DNA of 64,000 bases from Corticibacter populi (GCF_004217315.1 NZ_SGWR01000004.1:268718-332717), one strand, 5' to 3'; counted from the stretch's first letter, positions 50,906 through 60,567 are shown. Notes: a model not told the origin generated them from the sequence alone. Numbers and translations are program-made.

Positions 50906-51007
50906 ATGTGGAAATACATCCTGGGATTCATCATCTTCGCCGTCATCGTCATGTACGTGCTGCTGACCCTCGATAGCGGCAGCGTCACGCCTACCGGCGG
51001 ACATTGA
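50906..51007 (+). CDS. 33-residue membrane microprotein
   Basis: A 34-codon ORF begins three bases after the MHS transporter stop (MWKYILGFIIFAVIVMYVLL then TLDSGSVTPTGGH). It is one predicted membrane helix with a short polar tail. The spacing and the clean hydrophobic pattern argue for a real gene translated with the transporter, perhaps as an accessory subunit like KdpF or AcrZ; that role is inference. It lies ahead of a strong terminator. Confidence 0.75.
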   Translation: MWKYILGFIIFAVIVMYVLLTLDSGSVTPTGGH

Positions 51008-51060
51008 GCGTGCAGGAGCAGGTGGGCGCCGGCGGGCCCACCTGCTCCGAGCGCCCAAAA

Positions 51061-51092
51061 GACAAGGGCATTGCGCTGGCAATGCCCTTGTC
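51061..51092. terminator. Bidirectional terminator, 14-bp stem
   Basis: GACAAGGGCATTGC (51061-51074) and its exact reverse complement (51079-51092) enclose a four-base loop between the convergent transporter/microprotein unit and glnS. T-rich flanks are short on both strands (TTGTCC, CTTTTGG), so efficiency relies on the stem. Confidence 0.8.
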
Positions 51093-51124
51093 TTGTCCGT
51101 CCGGTCGAACCGCGCCGGTCGCGC

Positions 51125-53008
<1,884 letters not shown>

Positions 53009-53091
53009 GGCCGGATTGTAGGTCCTGACCGGGACCGGCCATGCAATGGCATGGCGGGGCTGCAGGAGTGCCATGGCTGGTACCCATCCGT

Positions 53092-53125
53092 CGAGAACCG
53101 GTTGAAAACCGGTCGAAAAACGGGT
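53092..53125. repeat. Degenerate 11-bp tandem repeat
   Basis: Three imperfect units (CGAGAACCGGT, TGAAAACCGGT, CGAAAAACGGGT) lie about 150 bp upstream of the NarL-type regulator. A small hairpin GGGTA-GCAA-TACCC overlaps the end. Confidence 0.55.
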
Positions 53126-53160
53126 AGCAATACCCAGATTCAGGGATGGTCAGTGCCGCG

Positions 53161-53190
53161 CCGAAGCGGTAACCTTCGGAAATTTTTCCG
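53161..53190 (+). promoter_or_regulatory. Hairpin plus CGGAAA-TT-TTTCCG palindrome upstream of regulator
   Basis: CCGAAG-N7-CTTCGG (53161-53179) is followed by AAATTTTT and could be a weak terminator. The overlapping CGGAAA-TT-TTTCCG (53177-53190) is a perfect 6+2+6 inverted repeat and could be a regulator-binding site. Both lie about 85-110 bp before the response regulator start. Confidence 0.45.
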
Positions 53191-53273
53191 ATACTTTCTC
53201 CGGCGCGCGGGTGGCGCTGCCTGTTTCGGTATCCGCACGTTCTTGAGGCGCGGCCCGATGATTCCTGACCGAC

Positions 53274-53960
53274 ATGCATGCGATGAACGACCCCGCAACC
53301 TCTCTTCTGCCCGCTCCCATCCTCATCGTGGAGGACGAACCACTGATCCAGCAGCGCATGCGGGCGGTTCTGGTGCAGCTGGGCTATGGCGACGACCAAA
53401 TGGTGTTTGCCGGTTCGCTGGCGCAGGCGCAGGCCCTTACGGCCGATCAACCCTATGCGCTGGTCCTGGTGGACATCGGCCTTCCCGATGGCAGCGGGGT
53501 GGCGCTGATCCGGGCGCTGCGGGCGGAGGATCCGGGCCTCGACATCCTGGTGATCTCCGCCTGGAGCACGGAGGATGTGATCCTGGAGGCCTTGCGCGCG
53601 GGTGCGACCGGATATGTGCTCAAGGAGCGCGACGACATCGAGCTGTCGTTGTCGATCCGCAGCGTGCTGCGCGGCGGCGCGCCCATCGATCCGTTCATTG
53701 CGCGGCGCATTCTCGGCCTGATGGACATGCCCGCCCCGTCGCCTGCCGCAAGCGAGGCGCCGGCCAATCCGCTGAGCCGGCGTGAATATGAGATCCTCAG
53801 GCTGGTGGCCGACGGGCTGACCAACCAGGAAATCTCCGACAAGACCCACATCTCCCGCCATACCGTCGAATGCCACATCAAGCACATTTATCGGAAGCTC
53901 GCCGTGTCTTCCCGCACACGGGCGCTTTCCGAGGCACGCTCGCGTGGCTTGCTGTCCTGA
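53274..53960 (+). CDS. NarL/LuxR-type response regulator
   Basis: Two-component regulator of 228 residues. The receiver has Glu/Asp acidic residues in LIVEDEPLIQ and the phosphorylation site Asp67 (LVDIGLPDGSG). A LuxR helix-turn-helix follows (LSRREYEILRLVADGLTNQEISDKTHIS...VECHIKHIYRKL). Start could be 53274 or 53283 (MNDP); neither has a clear ribosome binding site. It is followed directly by its histidine kinase gene, whose signal-peptide portion overlaps its last codons. Confidence 0.92.
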   Translation: MHAMNDPATSLLPAPILIVEDEPLIQQRMRAVLVQLGYGDDQMVFAGSLAQAQALTADQPYALVLVDIGLPDGSGVALIRALRAEDPGLDILVISAWSTEDVILEALRAGATGYVLKERDDIELSLSIRSVLRGGAPIDPFIARRILGLMDMPAPSPAASEAPANPLSRREYEILRLVADGLTNQEISDKTHISRHTVECHIKHIYRKLAVSSRTRALSEARSRGLLS

Positions 53961-54044
53961 TCCTGCAGGCTGCCTGGATGCCTGCGGCCCGGGCTCAGCC
54001 CTGCGCGCCGCACATCGACGCGGTACTCCTGGCACCCGGTCACC
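53870..54044 (+). other. Out-of-frame N-terminal part of the sensor kinase
   Basis: A reading frame from ATG 53870 encodes a signal peptide (GTLAWLAVLILQAAWMPAARA) and then QPCAPHIDAVLLAPG. It then loses sense, while the kinase sensor domain (VTLPDRWRSHWSDYQG) picks up in the +1 frame at about 54036-54045. The two fit end to end as one protein, so a one-base shift lies at about CTGGCACCCGGTCAC (54029-54043). Confidence 0.6.
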
Positions 54045-55742
54045 TTGCCCGATCGCTGGCGCTCGCACTGGAGCGACTACCAGGGCCAGGCCTGGTACCG
54101 CATCGACTGGCACATGCAGTGCGAGGCGGGCCCGGCTGTCTCGGCACAGCCACTGGCGGTGGCCATCGACCACATCAACATGGCCGGTGCCGTCTTCATC
54201 AACGGGCATTTGCTCTGGCGGGACGCCAGCCTGGTCGAGCCGCTCTCGCGCAGCTGGAACATGCCGCGTCTGCTGACCTTGCCGCAGGTGGCGCTGCAGC
54301 CTGGCGGCAACACGCTGTGGATCCAGGTCGCTGGCAGCACCCGCGACGACTCGGGCCTGGGCGAGGTGCTGATTGCCACGCAGGATGCGGCACGCCAGCA
54401 CCATGAGCGGACGTTGTTGCTGCGCCGCACTTTGCCCTTCGTCAATCTGGTCGGCTCGGCCATTCTGGGCTGCTTTTTCCTTGCCTGCTGGCTGCTGCGG
54501 CGCAGCCGCAGCAGCTATGGCTGGTACGCCCTGGCCTCGTTTGCCTGGGTGCTGCTGGCCAGCAATATTGTCATCACGACGCTGCCGCCGGGTTTCAGCA
54601 CGGCGGGCTGGCTTCGGTTCAACCTGTTGGCCCTCATCCTCTTCGTCAGCGCATTCTGCATGTTTCTCTGGCGCTTCGGCGGCCAGCGCCTTCCCCGCCT
54701 CGAACGGTGCCTGCTGGGGCTGGGCCTGGCATGTTCCGCGGCGCTGCTGGTGACGCCCGCGTATGTGGCGGACGGGTTGCACTTGGCCATCTTCTGGGTC
54801 TACGCGTTGATCTTCTCGGCGGAGTGCATCCAGTTTCCGTTCCGCGCCTGGCGCACCGGAAAACTTGAGCACTGGCTGCTGGCCGTGTGCACGCTGGGTT
54901 TTCTGGTGGCGGCCGTGCACGACGCGCTGCTGGTGCAGCAGCTGGTCGACAGCAAGATCGGCTACAGCATCGTCTCTTCCCTGCTGGGGATGGTCGGCAT
55001 GGCCCTGGTGCTGGCGCTGGACTACACCCGTACCCTGCGACAGGTCGAGAACTTCAACATCGAGCTGGGCGCCAAGGTGCAGGCGGCGACCGAAGAACTG
55101 GCCGCTGCGCTCGAACGCGAACATGCCCAGGCCATCCACGGCGCACGCCTGGGCGAGCGGCTGCGCATTGCCCACGACCTGCACGATGGCCTGGGCAGCA
55201 CGCTGGTGCGCGAGATCGCCCGGCTGGAGCAGATGCGCTCGGGCATGACGGCAGAGCAGTGCGTGTCGATGCTCAAGCTGCTGCGCGATGACCTGCGCCA
55301 GGTCGTCGACAGCGGCTCCGGCAGTGCCTTGCCGCAAGAGGTAGCCCGCACCCCGCTGCAATGGCTGGCACCGGTACGGCACCGGTTCGGCCAGTTGTTC
55401 GAGGCCCGCGGGATGCGCTGCGAGTGGGAGGTCGGCGATGCCTGGCCGGTGGTCTTGACGTCGGCGCAGCTGCTGGGCCTGTGCCGTGTGCTGGAAGAGG
55501 CCCTGACCAACGTGCTCAAGCACAGCCAGGCCAGCTGCCTGCATGTTTGCGTGGCGCCCCGCGCCGGCGGCGGGCTGGAACTGATGGTGGATGACAACGG
55601 CATCGGCTTCGATACGGCGCTGGTCGACCAGTCGCTGCTGGGTATCGGGCTGCGCAGCATGTCCGCACGCATGGCGCGCATGGGCGGCCACTTTCACATC
55701 ACCTCGCAGCCCGGCCATACCCGCGTGCAGGCCTGGCTTTAG
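54045..55742 (+). CDS. 7TM-type sensor histidine kinase, apparently frameshifted at the N terminus
   Basis: Long frame of 565 residues if begun at TTG 54045. A sensor domain (about 1-120, DISM-like: HINMAGAVFINGHLLWRDAS) is followed by about seven hydrophobic segments (about 130-320), a coiled linker, the HisKA_3 motif (LRIAHDLHDGLGSTLVREIA) and an HATPase domain (EEALTNVLKHSQAS; VDDNGIGFD; GLRSMSARMARMGG). This is the NarX/DesK-type partner of the upstream regulator. The signal peptide is in another frame (53870-54044), so the intact product needs a frameshift, or the gene is a recent pseudogene, or the read has an indel. Confidence 0.8.
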   Translation: MPDRWRSHWSDYQGQAWYRIDWHMQCEAGPAVSAQPLAVAIDHINMAGAVFINGHLLWRDASLVEPLSRSWNMPRLLTLPQVALQPGGNTLWIQVAGSTRDDSGLGEVLIATQDAARQHHERTLLLRRTLPFVNLVGSAILGCFFLACWLLRRSRSSYGWYALASFAWVLLASNIVITTLPPGFSTAGWLRFNLLALILFVSAFCMFLWRFGGQRLPRLERCLLGLGLACSAALLVTPAYVADGLHLAIFWVYALIFSAECIQFPFRAWRTGKLEHWLLAVCTLGFLVAAVHDALLVQQLVDSKIGYSIVSSLLGMVGMALVLALDYTRTLRQVENFNIELGAKVQAATEELAAALEREHAQAIHGARLGERLRIAHDLHDGLGSTLVREIARLEQMRSGMTAEQCVSMLKLLRDDLRQVVDSGSGSALPQEVARTPLQWLAPVRHRFGQLFEARGMRCEWEVGDAWPVVLTSAQLLGLCRVLEEALTNVLKHSQASCLHVCVAPRAGGGLELMVDDNGIGFDTALVDQSLLGIGLRSMSARMARMGGHFHITSQPGHTRVQAWL

Positions 55743-55847
55743 GTGTGTGGACGTGTAGGCGCGGCCTCCTCTCGATGGCCTCGCTCCCGGCCATGGAGGC
55801 GGCTACCGATTGACTTGGACAGCCCCTGTGTCTACGCTGCGCGGACC

Positions 55848-56486
55848 ATGAACAAGCCGCTCAAGCCCCGCCGCAGGCCCTCCCAGTCGCGCGCCTGGAT
55901 GACCTCCGTGGCCATCCAGGATGCCTTCGTCATCAGCCTGATCGAGAACGGCTACGAAAGCGTCTCGATGCGCGACATCGCCAATCTGGCCGGAGTGGGG
56001 CTGGGTACGCTCTATCTGTACTTCCCGAACAAGGAGTCGATCGCGGCGGTGACGATCCGGCGCTGGCTGCGCCAGTTGGCGCGGGAGATCGACCGCGTCG
56101 CCGGCAGCGAGCGCCTGCCGACCCTGCGCGAGCGCGCCCATGCCCTGGTGGCGGCCGATCTCGCGGTGATCTATGCCAGGCTGCCGGCCTGGCGCGCGCT
56201 GATGGAGTTGGAGCGGCGCATCACCGAGCCCGAGCTGTATCGCCAGATGTACCGCCATTTCGTGCAGGTGGTGGCCGATTGCTTTGCCGGCGCCATCGAC
56301 TGGCCTGCCGGGCGCGATGCGCAGCCGGTGGCCTTTCTGGCCTTCTCGCTGCTGTGCTCGGCCACCCGCGATGCCCTGCTGGTGCTCGACGAGATGCCCG
56401 CGCAGGCGCAGTGGGAGCCGGCGCTGCAGGCATCCATCTGGGCCGGCATCACGCAGGCGCTGGGCAATCCAGCCCTGCCAGCGTGA
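55848..56486 (+). CDS. TetR-family transcriptional regulator
   Basis: Regulator of 212 residues. N-terminal helix-turn-helix: IQDAFVISLIENGYESVSMR, DIANLAGVGLGTLYLYFPNK. The C-terminal ligand domain is helical and unassigned. The ATG at 55848 (MNKPLKPRRR) is favoured over the open upstream frame. It stands convergent with the LivK-type gene and about 1.7 kb from the fatty-acid module, which it may regulate; a repeated 13-bp motif in that region is a candidate target. Confidence 0.9.
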   Translation: MNKPLKPRRRPSQSRAWMTSVAIQDAFVISLIENGYESVSMRDIANLAGVGLGTLYLYFPNKESIAAVTIRRWLRQLAREIDRVAGSERLPTLRERAHALVAADLAVIYARLPAWRALMELERRITEPELYRQMYRHFVQVVADCFAGAIDWPAGRDAQPVAFLAFSLLCSATRDALLVLDEMPAQAQWEPALQASIWAGITQALGNPALPA

Positions 56487-56521
56487 TGCCCGCCATCCGC
56501 TGTCCGGTATCTACCACGTCC

Positions 56522-57769
56522 TCATGATGTTGGCCGCTGCATTGCGCAGGAGGTCGGCGGGGCCACGTCGTCCCTGGCGATGACGGCGACGGTGCGCCAG
56601 CCAAAGCCCGAGCCGTCCTGGTCGAGCCGCACCGCAGTGCCATCGACCTGGCTCCAGGCATCGATGTAGATGGGCATCAGCAATTGGTGGTCTTCGGTGC
56701 GCATCACGGCGCGGCCGCCCGGGGTGTCGATGTCCATGCCCTCCATCGCGCCGGCGACGGCTCCCGGAGCGGTGGAGCCGGCAGCCTTGATGCCCTCGGC
56801 CAGCAGCCGCATGGCGCTGGCGGCCGCACCGAAGAAGAAGTCCTCGCCCATGCGGGCCTTGTACTCGCTGGCCAGCACGGTGGCGCCATGCTGGTCGTCG
56901 TTGACGTTGGTGACGCCCGAGAGCATCACCTTGCCCACCGCCTGCTCGCCGAACGAGTCCGCCATGCCCGGGCTGTTGCCAGAGAGCGTGAGGATGGCCG
57001 TGCGGTTCATGCCCAGGTCGTTGGCGGCCTTGACCATCAGCGCCAGGTCGTTGCCGAAGGAGACGGTGACCAGCGCATCGGCGCGGCTTTGCATGATCTT
57101 GGTGATGTAGGGTGCGAAATCCTTGACCTGGCCGGTTGGGTGGTAATCGTCGCCGACGATCTCGATGTCCGGCCGCAGTTCGGCGAGAAACTGGCGTGCG
57201 GCGCGGGCCGACTCCTGGCCATAGGCGTAGTTGGGGTTGAACAGGTAGACGCGCTGGATGGCCGGGTCGGCGGCGAGGTGGCGCATCATGGCCTTGATTT
57301 TCATGTCCACGTGCGCGTCGGTGCGAAAGTGCCAATAGCTGCACTTCTCGCCGGTCATGGCCGGCGCCGCCGAGGCGTAATTCAGGTAGACGAACTCGCG
57401 GCCCGGGTTGCGCGTGTTGTGCTTCTGAATGGCTTCCTGCAACGCCAGGCCGACCGAGCTGGAACTGGCTCCCTGGGCAATGAAGCGGATGTTCTGCGCA
57501 TCCACCTGCCGCAGGAGCGAGAGGGCTTCCTGCGGCGACATCTTGGTGTCGAAGGGCACGATCTCGAAGCGCACGTCACCGGCCCATTGTTCGCGGCTGG
57601 CCTTGTCGGCGAGGAACTGCCAGTGCTTGAGTGCGCTTTGCCCAAAGCCGGCGAGGCCTCCGGACGTCATGTCCATGGTGGCGATGCGCACGGTTTCGGT
57701 GGCCTGCGCGGCGGGCAGCAGCGCGCAGCACAGCATGGCGGCTGCCAGGGCCGCAGAGTGGATTCGCAT
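56522..57769 (-). CDS. LivK-type branched-chain amino acid ABC receptor
   Basis: Periplasmic binding protein of 415 residues (PBP1 fold). The signal peptide is RIHSAALAAAMLCCALLPAAQA, cut before TETVRIA. Mature features: TMDMTSGGLAGFGQSALKHW, FIAQGASSSSVGLALQEAI, RVYLFNPNYAYGQESARAAR and LMPIYIDAWSQVDG. No LivHMGF genes are alongside, so it is an orphan receptor. Such receptors in betaproteobacteria bind varied amides, aromatic or dicarboxylic compounds. It is divergent from the fatty-acid module. Confidence 0.88.
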   Translation of the reverse strand: MRIHSAALAAAMLCCALLPAAQATETVRIATMDMTSGGLAGFGQSALKHWQFLADKASREQWAGDVRFEIVPFDTKMSPQEALSLLRQVDAQNIRFIAQGASSSSVGLALQEAIQKHNTRNPGREFVYLNYASAAPAMTGEKCSYWHFRTDAHVDMKIKAMMRHLAADPAIQRVYLFNPNYAYGQESARAARQFLAELRPDIEIVGDDYHPTGQVKDFAPYITKIMQSRADALVTVSFGNDLALMVKAANDLGMNRTAILTLSGNSPGMADSFGEQAVGKVMLSGVTNVNDDQHGATVLASEYKARMGEDFFFGAAASAMRLLAEGIKAAGSTAPGAVAGAMEGMDIDTPGGRAVMRTEDHQLLMPIYIDAWSQVDGTAVRLDQDGSGFGWRTVAVIARDDVAPPTSCAMQRPTS

Positions 57770-58233
57770 GTTTGTCTCCTGGGTATTGTGTTGTGGTGCA
57801 TCAGGCCGGCCCGCCGGGCCGACCTGGAGACAGTGTAGGCAGGCCCGCTGGCGGGCATGTTCGGCTTCTGCGGCGGCGCATGCAGGGGAGCTGCCGTCGG
57901 TGTTCCAGCCCATGCCGGCAGGGGGTGTTCAGGTTTGGCATGCCTGGGTGAGGGTAGTGAACAGCTTCCAAGCACGGCAAACCTGAACACGGCGCGCCGC
58001 GCCGCCGGGCGGGGCGCTGTCATTGGCCTGCCGCTGCAGGCAGCGCGCACCGCCTTTACCCGGGTGGTGCGGGCCGTCACGGGGTACCGGCTGCCGGCCC
58101 GCGCAAACCCGAACACCCTGGCGCCCGGGTGTGTCTAGACTCGGTGGACGTGATGCGTTCCATCCCTTCCTCCAGCCGTTCGCCCTCGCCACCCGCCAGG
58201 GTTGCCGGCGCACCGACGCAGTCGATTGCCACC
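57770..58233. other. Divergent intergenic region with repeated 13-bp motif
   Basis: This 464-bp stretch holds three copies of a 13-bp motif (57925, 57978, 58104) and no recognisable gene. Open frames crossing it have no family character. Promoters for both the LivK-type gene and the thioesterase gene must lie here; I could not place them confidently. Confidence 0.5.
57925..58116. promoter_or_regulatory. Three copies of a 13-bp operator-like motif
   Basis: GTGTTCAGGTTTG at 57925-57937 is exactly inverted as CAAACCTGAACAC at 57978-57990 (centres 53 bp apart). It recurs as CAAACCCGAACAC at 58104-58116 with one mismatch. The set lies between divergent genes for a LivK-type receptor and a thioesterase. 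The CAAAC/GTTTG ends recall sites of TetR-type fatty-acid regulators such as PsrA. Confidence 0.6.
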
Positions 58234-58680
58234 ATGACATCCTCGCCCTCCCTTGATGCCGCGCGGCAAGTGCTGCAGGCCCAGACTTTCAGCCAGCTCG
58301 TTGGCGCCGAGCTGACGCGGTTCGACGCGCAGGACGGCGTCGAGCTGCAACTGCCGCTGACGCCCCGGCTGCGCCAGCAGCACGGCTTTGCGCATGGCGG
58401 CGTGCTCTCCTATGCGGCCGACAACGCGCTGACCTTCGCCGGCGGCCTGGTGCTGGGGGCGGCGGTGGTCACGGCCGAGTTCAAGATCAATTACCTGCGT
58501 CCGGCGCTGGGCACACGGCTGATTGCGCGGGCCCAGGCCGTGCATGCCGGCCGCAGCCAGGCCGTGTGCCGCTGCGATGTGCTGGTGCGCACGGACGATG
58601 GCACCGAACTGCTGTGCGCCGTGGCGCAGGGCAGCATCGCGCGCATCGGCACGCCGCCGGGCAGTGCGGCGGCGCCATGA
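58234..58680 (+). CDS. PaaI-family hotdog thioesterase
   Basis: Small acyl-CoA thioesterase of 148 residues. The hotdog signature is HGFAHGGVLSYAADNALTFA (HGG with catalytic Asp), followed by TAEFKINYLRPALGTRLIAR. The ATG at 58234 (MTSSPSLDA) is chosen; an in-frame start further upstream exists. It is first of a plus-strand module with an acyl-CoA dehydrogenase and an acyl-CoA ligase. Confidence 0.9.
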   Translation: MTSSPSLDAARQVLQAQTFSQLVGAELTRFDAQDGVELQLPLTPRLRQQHGFAHGGVLSYAADNALTFAGGLVLGAAVVTAEFKINYLRPALGTRLIARAQAVHAGRSQAVCRCDVLVRTDDGTELLCAVAQGSIARIGTPPGSAAAP

Positions 58681-58713
58681 CGGACGGTTCATTCACCACC
58701 TCGCCTGCAGCGA

Positions 58714-58758
58714 CGGATGCAACTGATGCAACGGATGTGGCGAATGTGGCGAATGTGG
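58714..58758. repeat. Degenerate 9-bp tandem repeat, five units
   Basis: Units CGGATGCAA, CTGATGCAA, CGGATGTGG, CGAATGTGG, CGAATGTGG run head to tail between the thioesterase stop and the acyl-CoA dehydrogenase start, ending 53 bp before its ATG. Confidence 0.85.
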
Positions 58759-58811
58759 CGGCAGGCAGAAGACGGTTTCAACATCCAATCCCATACAGCG
58801 AGGCAAACAGC

Positions 58812-60449
58812 ATGAGCACCGGCATCCATCCTGACAACCAGGTTCCCGAACTGGCCGATTACAACGTCTACACCAGCGACCCCGTGCTGCGCCGCGCCGT
58901 GCAGCGTGCCGGTGCTGGTTGGCGCGATGCCGAGCTGGTGCGCCAGGGCGCGGAGTATGGCTCGGCCGCTGCGCTGCGCATGGCCGAGGATGCCGAGCAC
59001 AGCCCGCCCGAACTGCAGACCCATTCGCCCAATGGCGAGCGCATTGATTTCGTCAAGTTCCACCCGGCCTGGCACGAGGCCATGGCGATGGCGCGCCGCA
59101 ACGGCATCACCCATCTGCCTTATGTGGACGATCAGCCGGGCAACTGGGCTGCCTATGGCGCTTCGCTCTACATGCACAGCCAGATCGAATCCGGCTCGAC
59201 CTGCCCGAGCACCATGACCAAGGCCAGCATCCCGGTGCTGCAGCGCAACCAGGCGCTGTTCGATGCACTCTGGCCCAAGCTGGCCGACGCCACGCACGAT
59301 GCGCGCGACATCCCGCTCGAAGGCAAGCGCTCGATGACGCTGGGCATGGGCATGACCGAGAAGCAGGGCGGCAGCGATGTGCGCACCAACCTCACGCGCG
59401 CCGAGCCGCTGGGCCAGGGCGCGTGGGGGGAGGAATACGCCATCACCGGCCACAAGTGGTTCTTCTCCGCGCCGATGTGCGACGCGCACCTGGTGCTGGC
59501 CAAGACGACCGAGCGCGGCGCCTCGTGCTTTTATGTGCCGCGCTGGCGGCCCGATGGCAGCAAGAACCCGATCCATATCCAGCGCCTCAAGGACAAGGTC
59601 GGCAACCGCTCCAACTCCAGCAGCGAGGTGGAGTTCCACGGCGCCTGGGGCGTGCTGCTGGGCGAGGAGGGGCGCGGCATCCCCACCATCATCGAGATGG
59701 CCACCTACACGCGGCTGGACAACGTACTCTCCAGCGCCGGCTTCCTGCGCCGCGCCTATGCGTTGGCGCTGCACCATGCCCGCCACCGCTGGGCCTTCGG
59801 CAAGGCGCTGGTGGAGCAGCCGGCCATGGCCGAGCTGCTGGGCGACATCGCGCTCGAATCCCAGGCGGCCACGCTGCTGGCGATGGACCTGGCCGCACGC
59901 TTTGGCTCGCAACAGCCGCTCGACCTGGCCTGGCGGCGCCTCGTGACGCCCGCGGCCAAGTTCTGGAACTGCAAGCGCGCCGTGCACGTTGCCGCCGAGG
60001 CCATGGAGGTGCATGGCGGCAATGGCTATGTGGAGACCGGTGCGATCGGGCGGCTGTTCCGCGAGGCGCCGGTCAACTCGATCTGGGAGGGCTCGGGCAA
60101 CGTCATGTGCCTGGACGTGCTGCGGGCGGTCTCGCGCAATCCGGATGATGCCCACCAGGTGCTCGATCACCTGGAGACCATCGTGGCCGATGAGGCGCCG
60201 GTGCGTGCCGCCGTGCAGCAGCTGCGCCAGTCCCTGCAGCGCCCGCCCGCCGAGCTTGAGCGCGAGGCGCGCCGCATCACCCAGCGCCTGGCGCTGTGCG
60301 TGCAGGCCGCGCTGATGCTGCAGCACGCCAGCGCCGCGGCAGCGGGCGCCTTCATCGCCAGCCGCTTCGATGCCGACTGGGGGCCGGTGGTCGGTGTCAG
60401 CGCCGGCACCGCGGATGTGGCGGCGCTGCTCGATGAAAACTGGCTGTAA
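58812..60449 (+). CDS. AidB-like acyl-CoA dehydrogenase
   Basis: FAD-dependent acyl-CoA dehydrogenase family protein of 545 residues. The AidB-type organisation is visible: SQIESGSTCPSTMTKASIPV, LGMGMTEKQGGSDVRTN, ITGHKWFFSAPMCDAHLVLA, and the C-terminal EVHGGNGYVETGAIGRLFRE with NSIWEGSGNVMCLDVLR. AidB in E. coli is an alkylation-damage response protein with isovaleryl-CoA dehydrogenase activity; here the neighbours point to acyl-CoA catabolism. The ATG at 58812 is chosen as the family start. Its TAA stop adjoins an interspersed repeat. Confidence 0.9.
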   Translation: MSTGIHPDNQVPELADYNVYTSDPVLRRAVQRAGAGWRDAELVRQGAEYGSAAALRMAEDAEHSPPELQTHSPNGERIDFVKFHPAWHEAMAMARRNGITHLPYVDDQPGNWAAYGASLYMHSQIESGSTCPSTMTKASIPVLQRNQALFDALWPKLADATHDARDIPLEGKRSMTLGMGMTEKQGGSDVRTNLTRAEPLGQGAWGEEYAITGHKWFFSAPMCDAHLVLAKTTERGASCFYVPRWRPDGSKNPIHIQRLKDKVGNRSNSSSEVEFHGAWGVLLGEEGRGIPTIIEMATYTRLDNVLSSAGFLRRAYALALHHARHRWAFGKALVEQPAMAELLGDIALESQAATLLAMDLAARFGSQQPLDLAWRRLVTPAAKFWNCKRAVHVAAEAMEVHGGNGYVETGAIGRLFREAPVNSIWEGSGNVMCLDVLRAVSRNPDDAHQVLDHLETIVADEAPVRAAVQQLRQSLQRPPAELEREARRITQRLALCVQAALMLQHASAAAAGAFIASRFDADWGPVVGVSAGTADVAALLDENWL

Positions 60450-60553
60450 GAACCTGCTCACGATCTTTTCGCGGGCCACGTTGCCCCGGCAGGCGATGCG
60501 ATGCAAGGCGCAAACTACAGTCGGACCGGTGGCCCGGGCGAGGATTTGTCACA
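60449..60553. repeat. Interspersed ~105-bp repeat, complete copy
   Basis: It starts at the acyl-CoA dehydrogenase stop (AGAACCTGCTCACGATC), continues GCGGGCCACGTTGCCCC and GGCAGGCGATGCGATGCAAG, and ends GGATTTGTCACAC. GGGCCAC (60473-60479) and GTGGCCC (60530-60536) can close a stem around it. It matches the reverse strand of 29618-29725 over its whole length and both halves of 20541-20707. Confidence 0.9.
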
Positions 60554-60567
60554 CTCCGCACCGGAAC

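Noticed and set aside
54045-54060. TTG at 54045 as the natural start of the sensor kinase
   Set aside because: It would leave a periplasmic-type sensor domain without its signal peptide, which is clearly present just upstream in the other frame; there is also no ribosome binding site.
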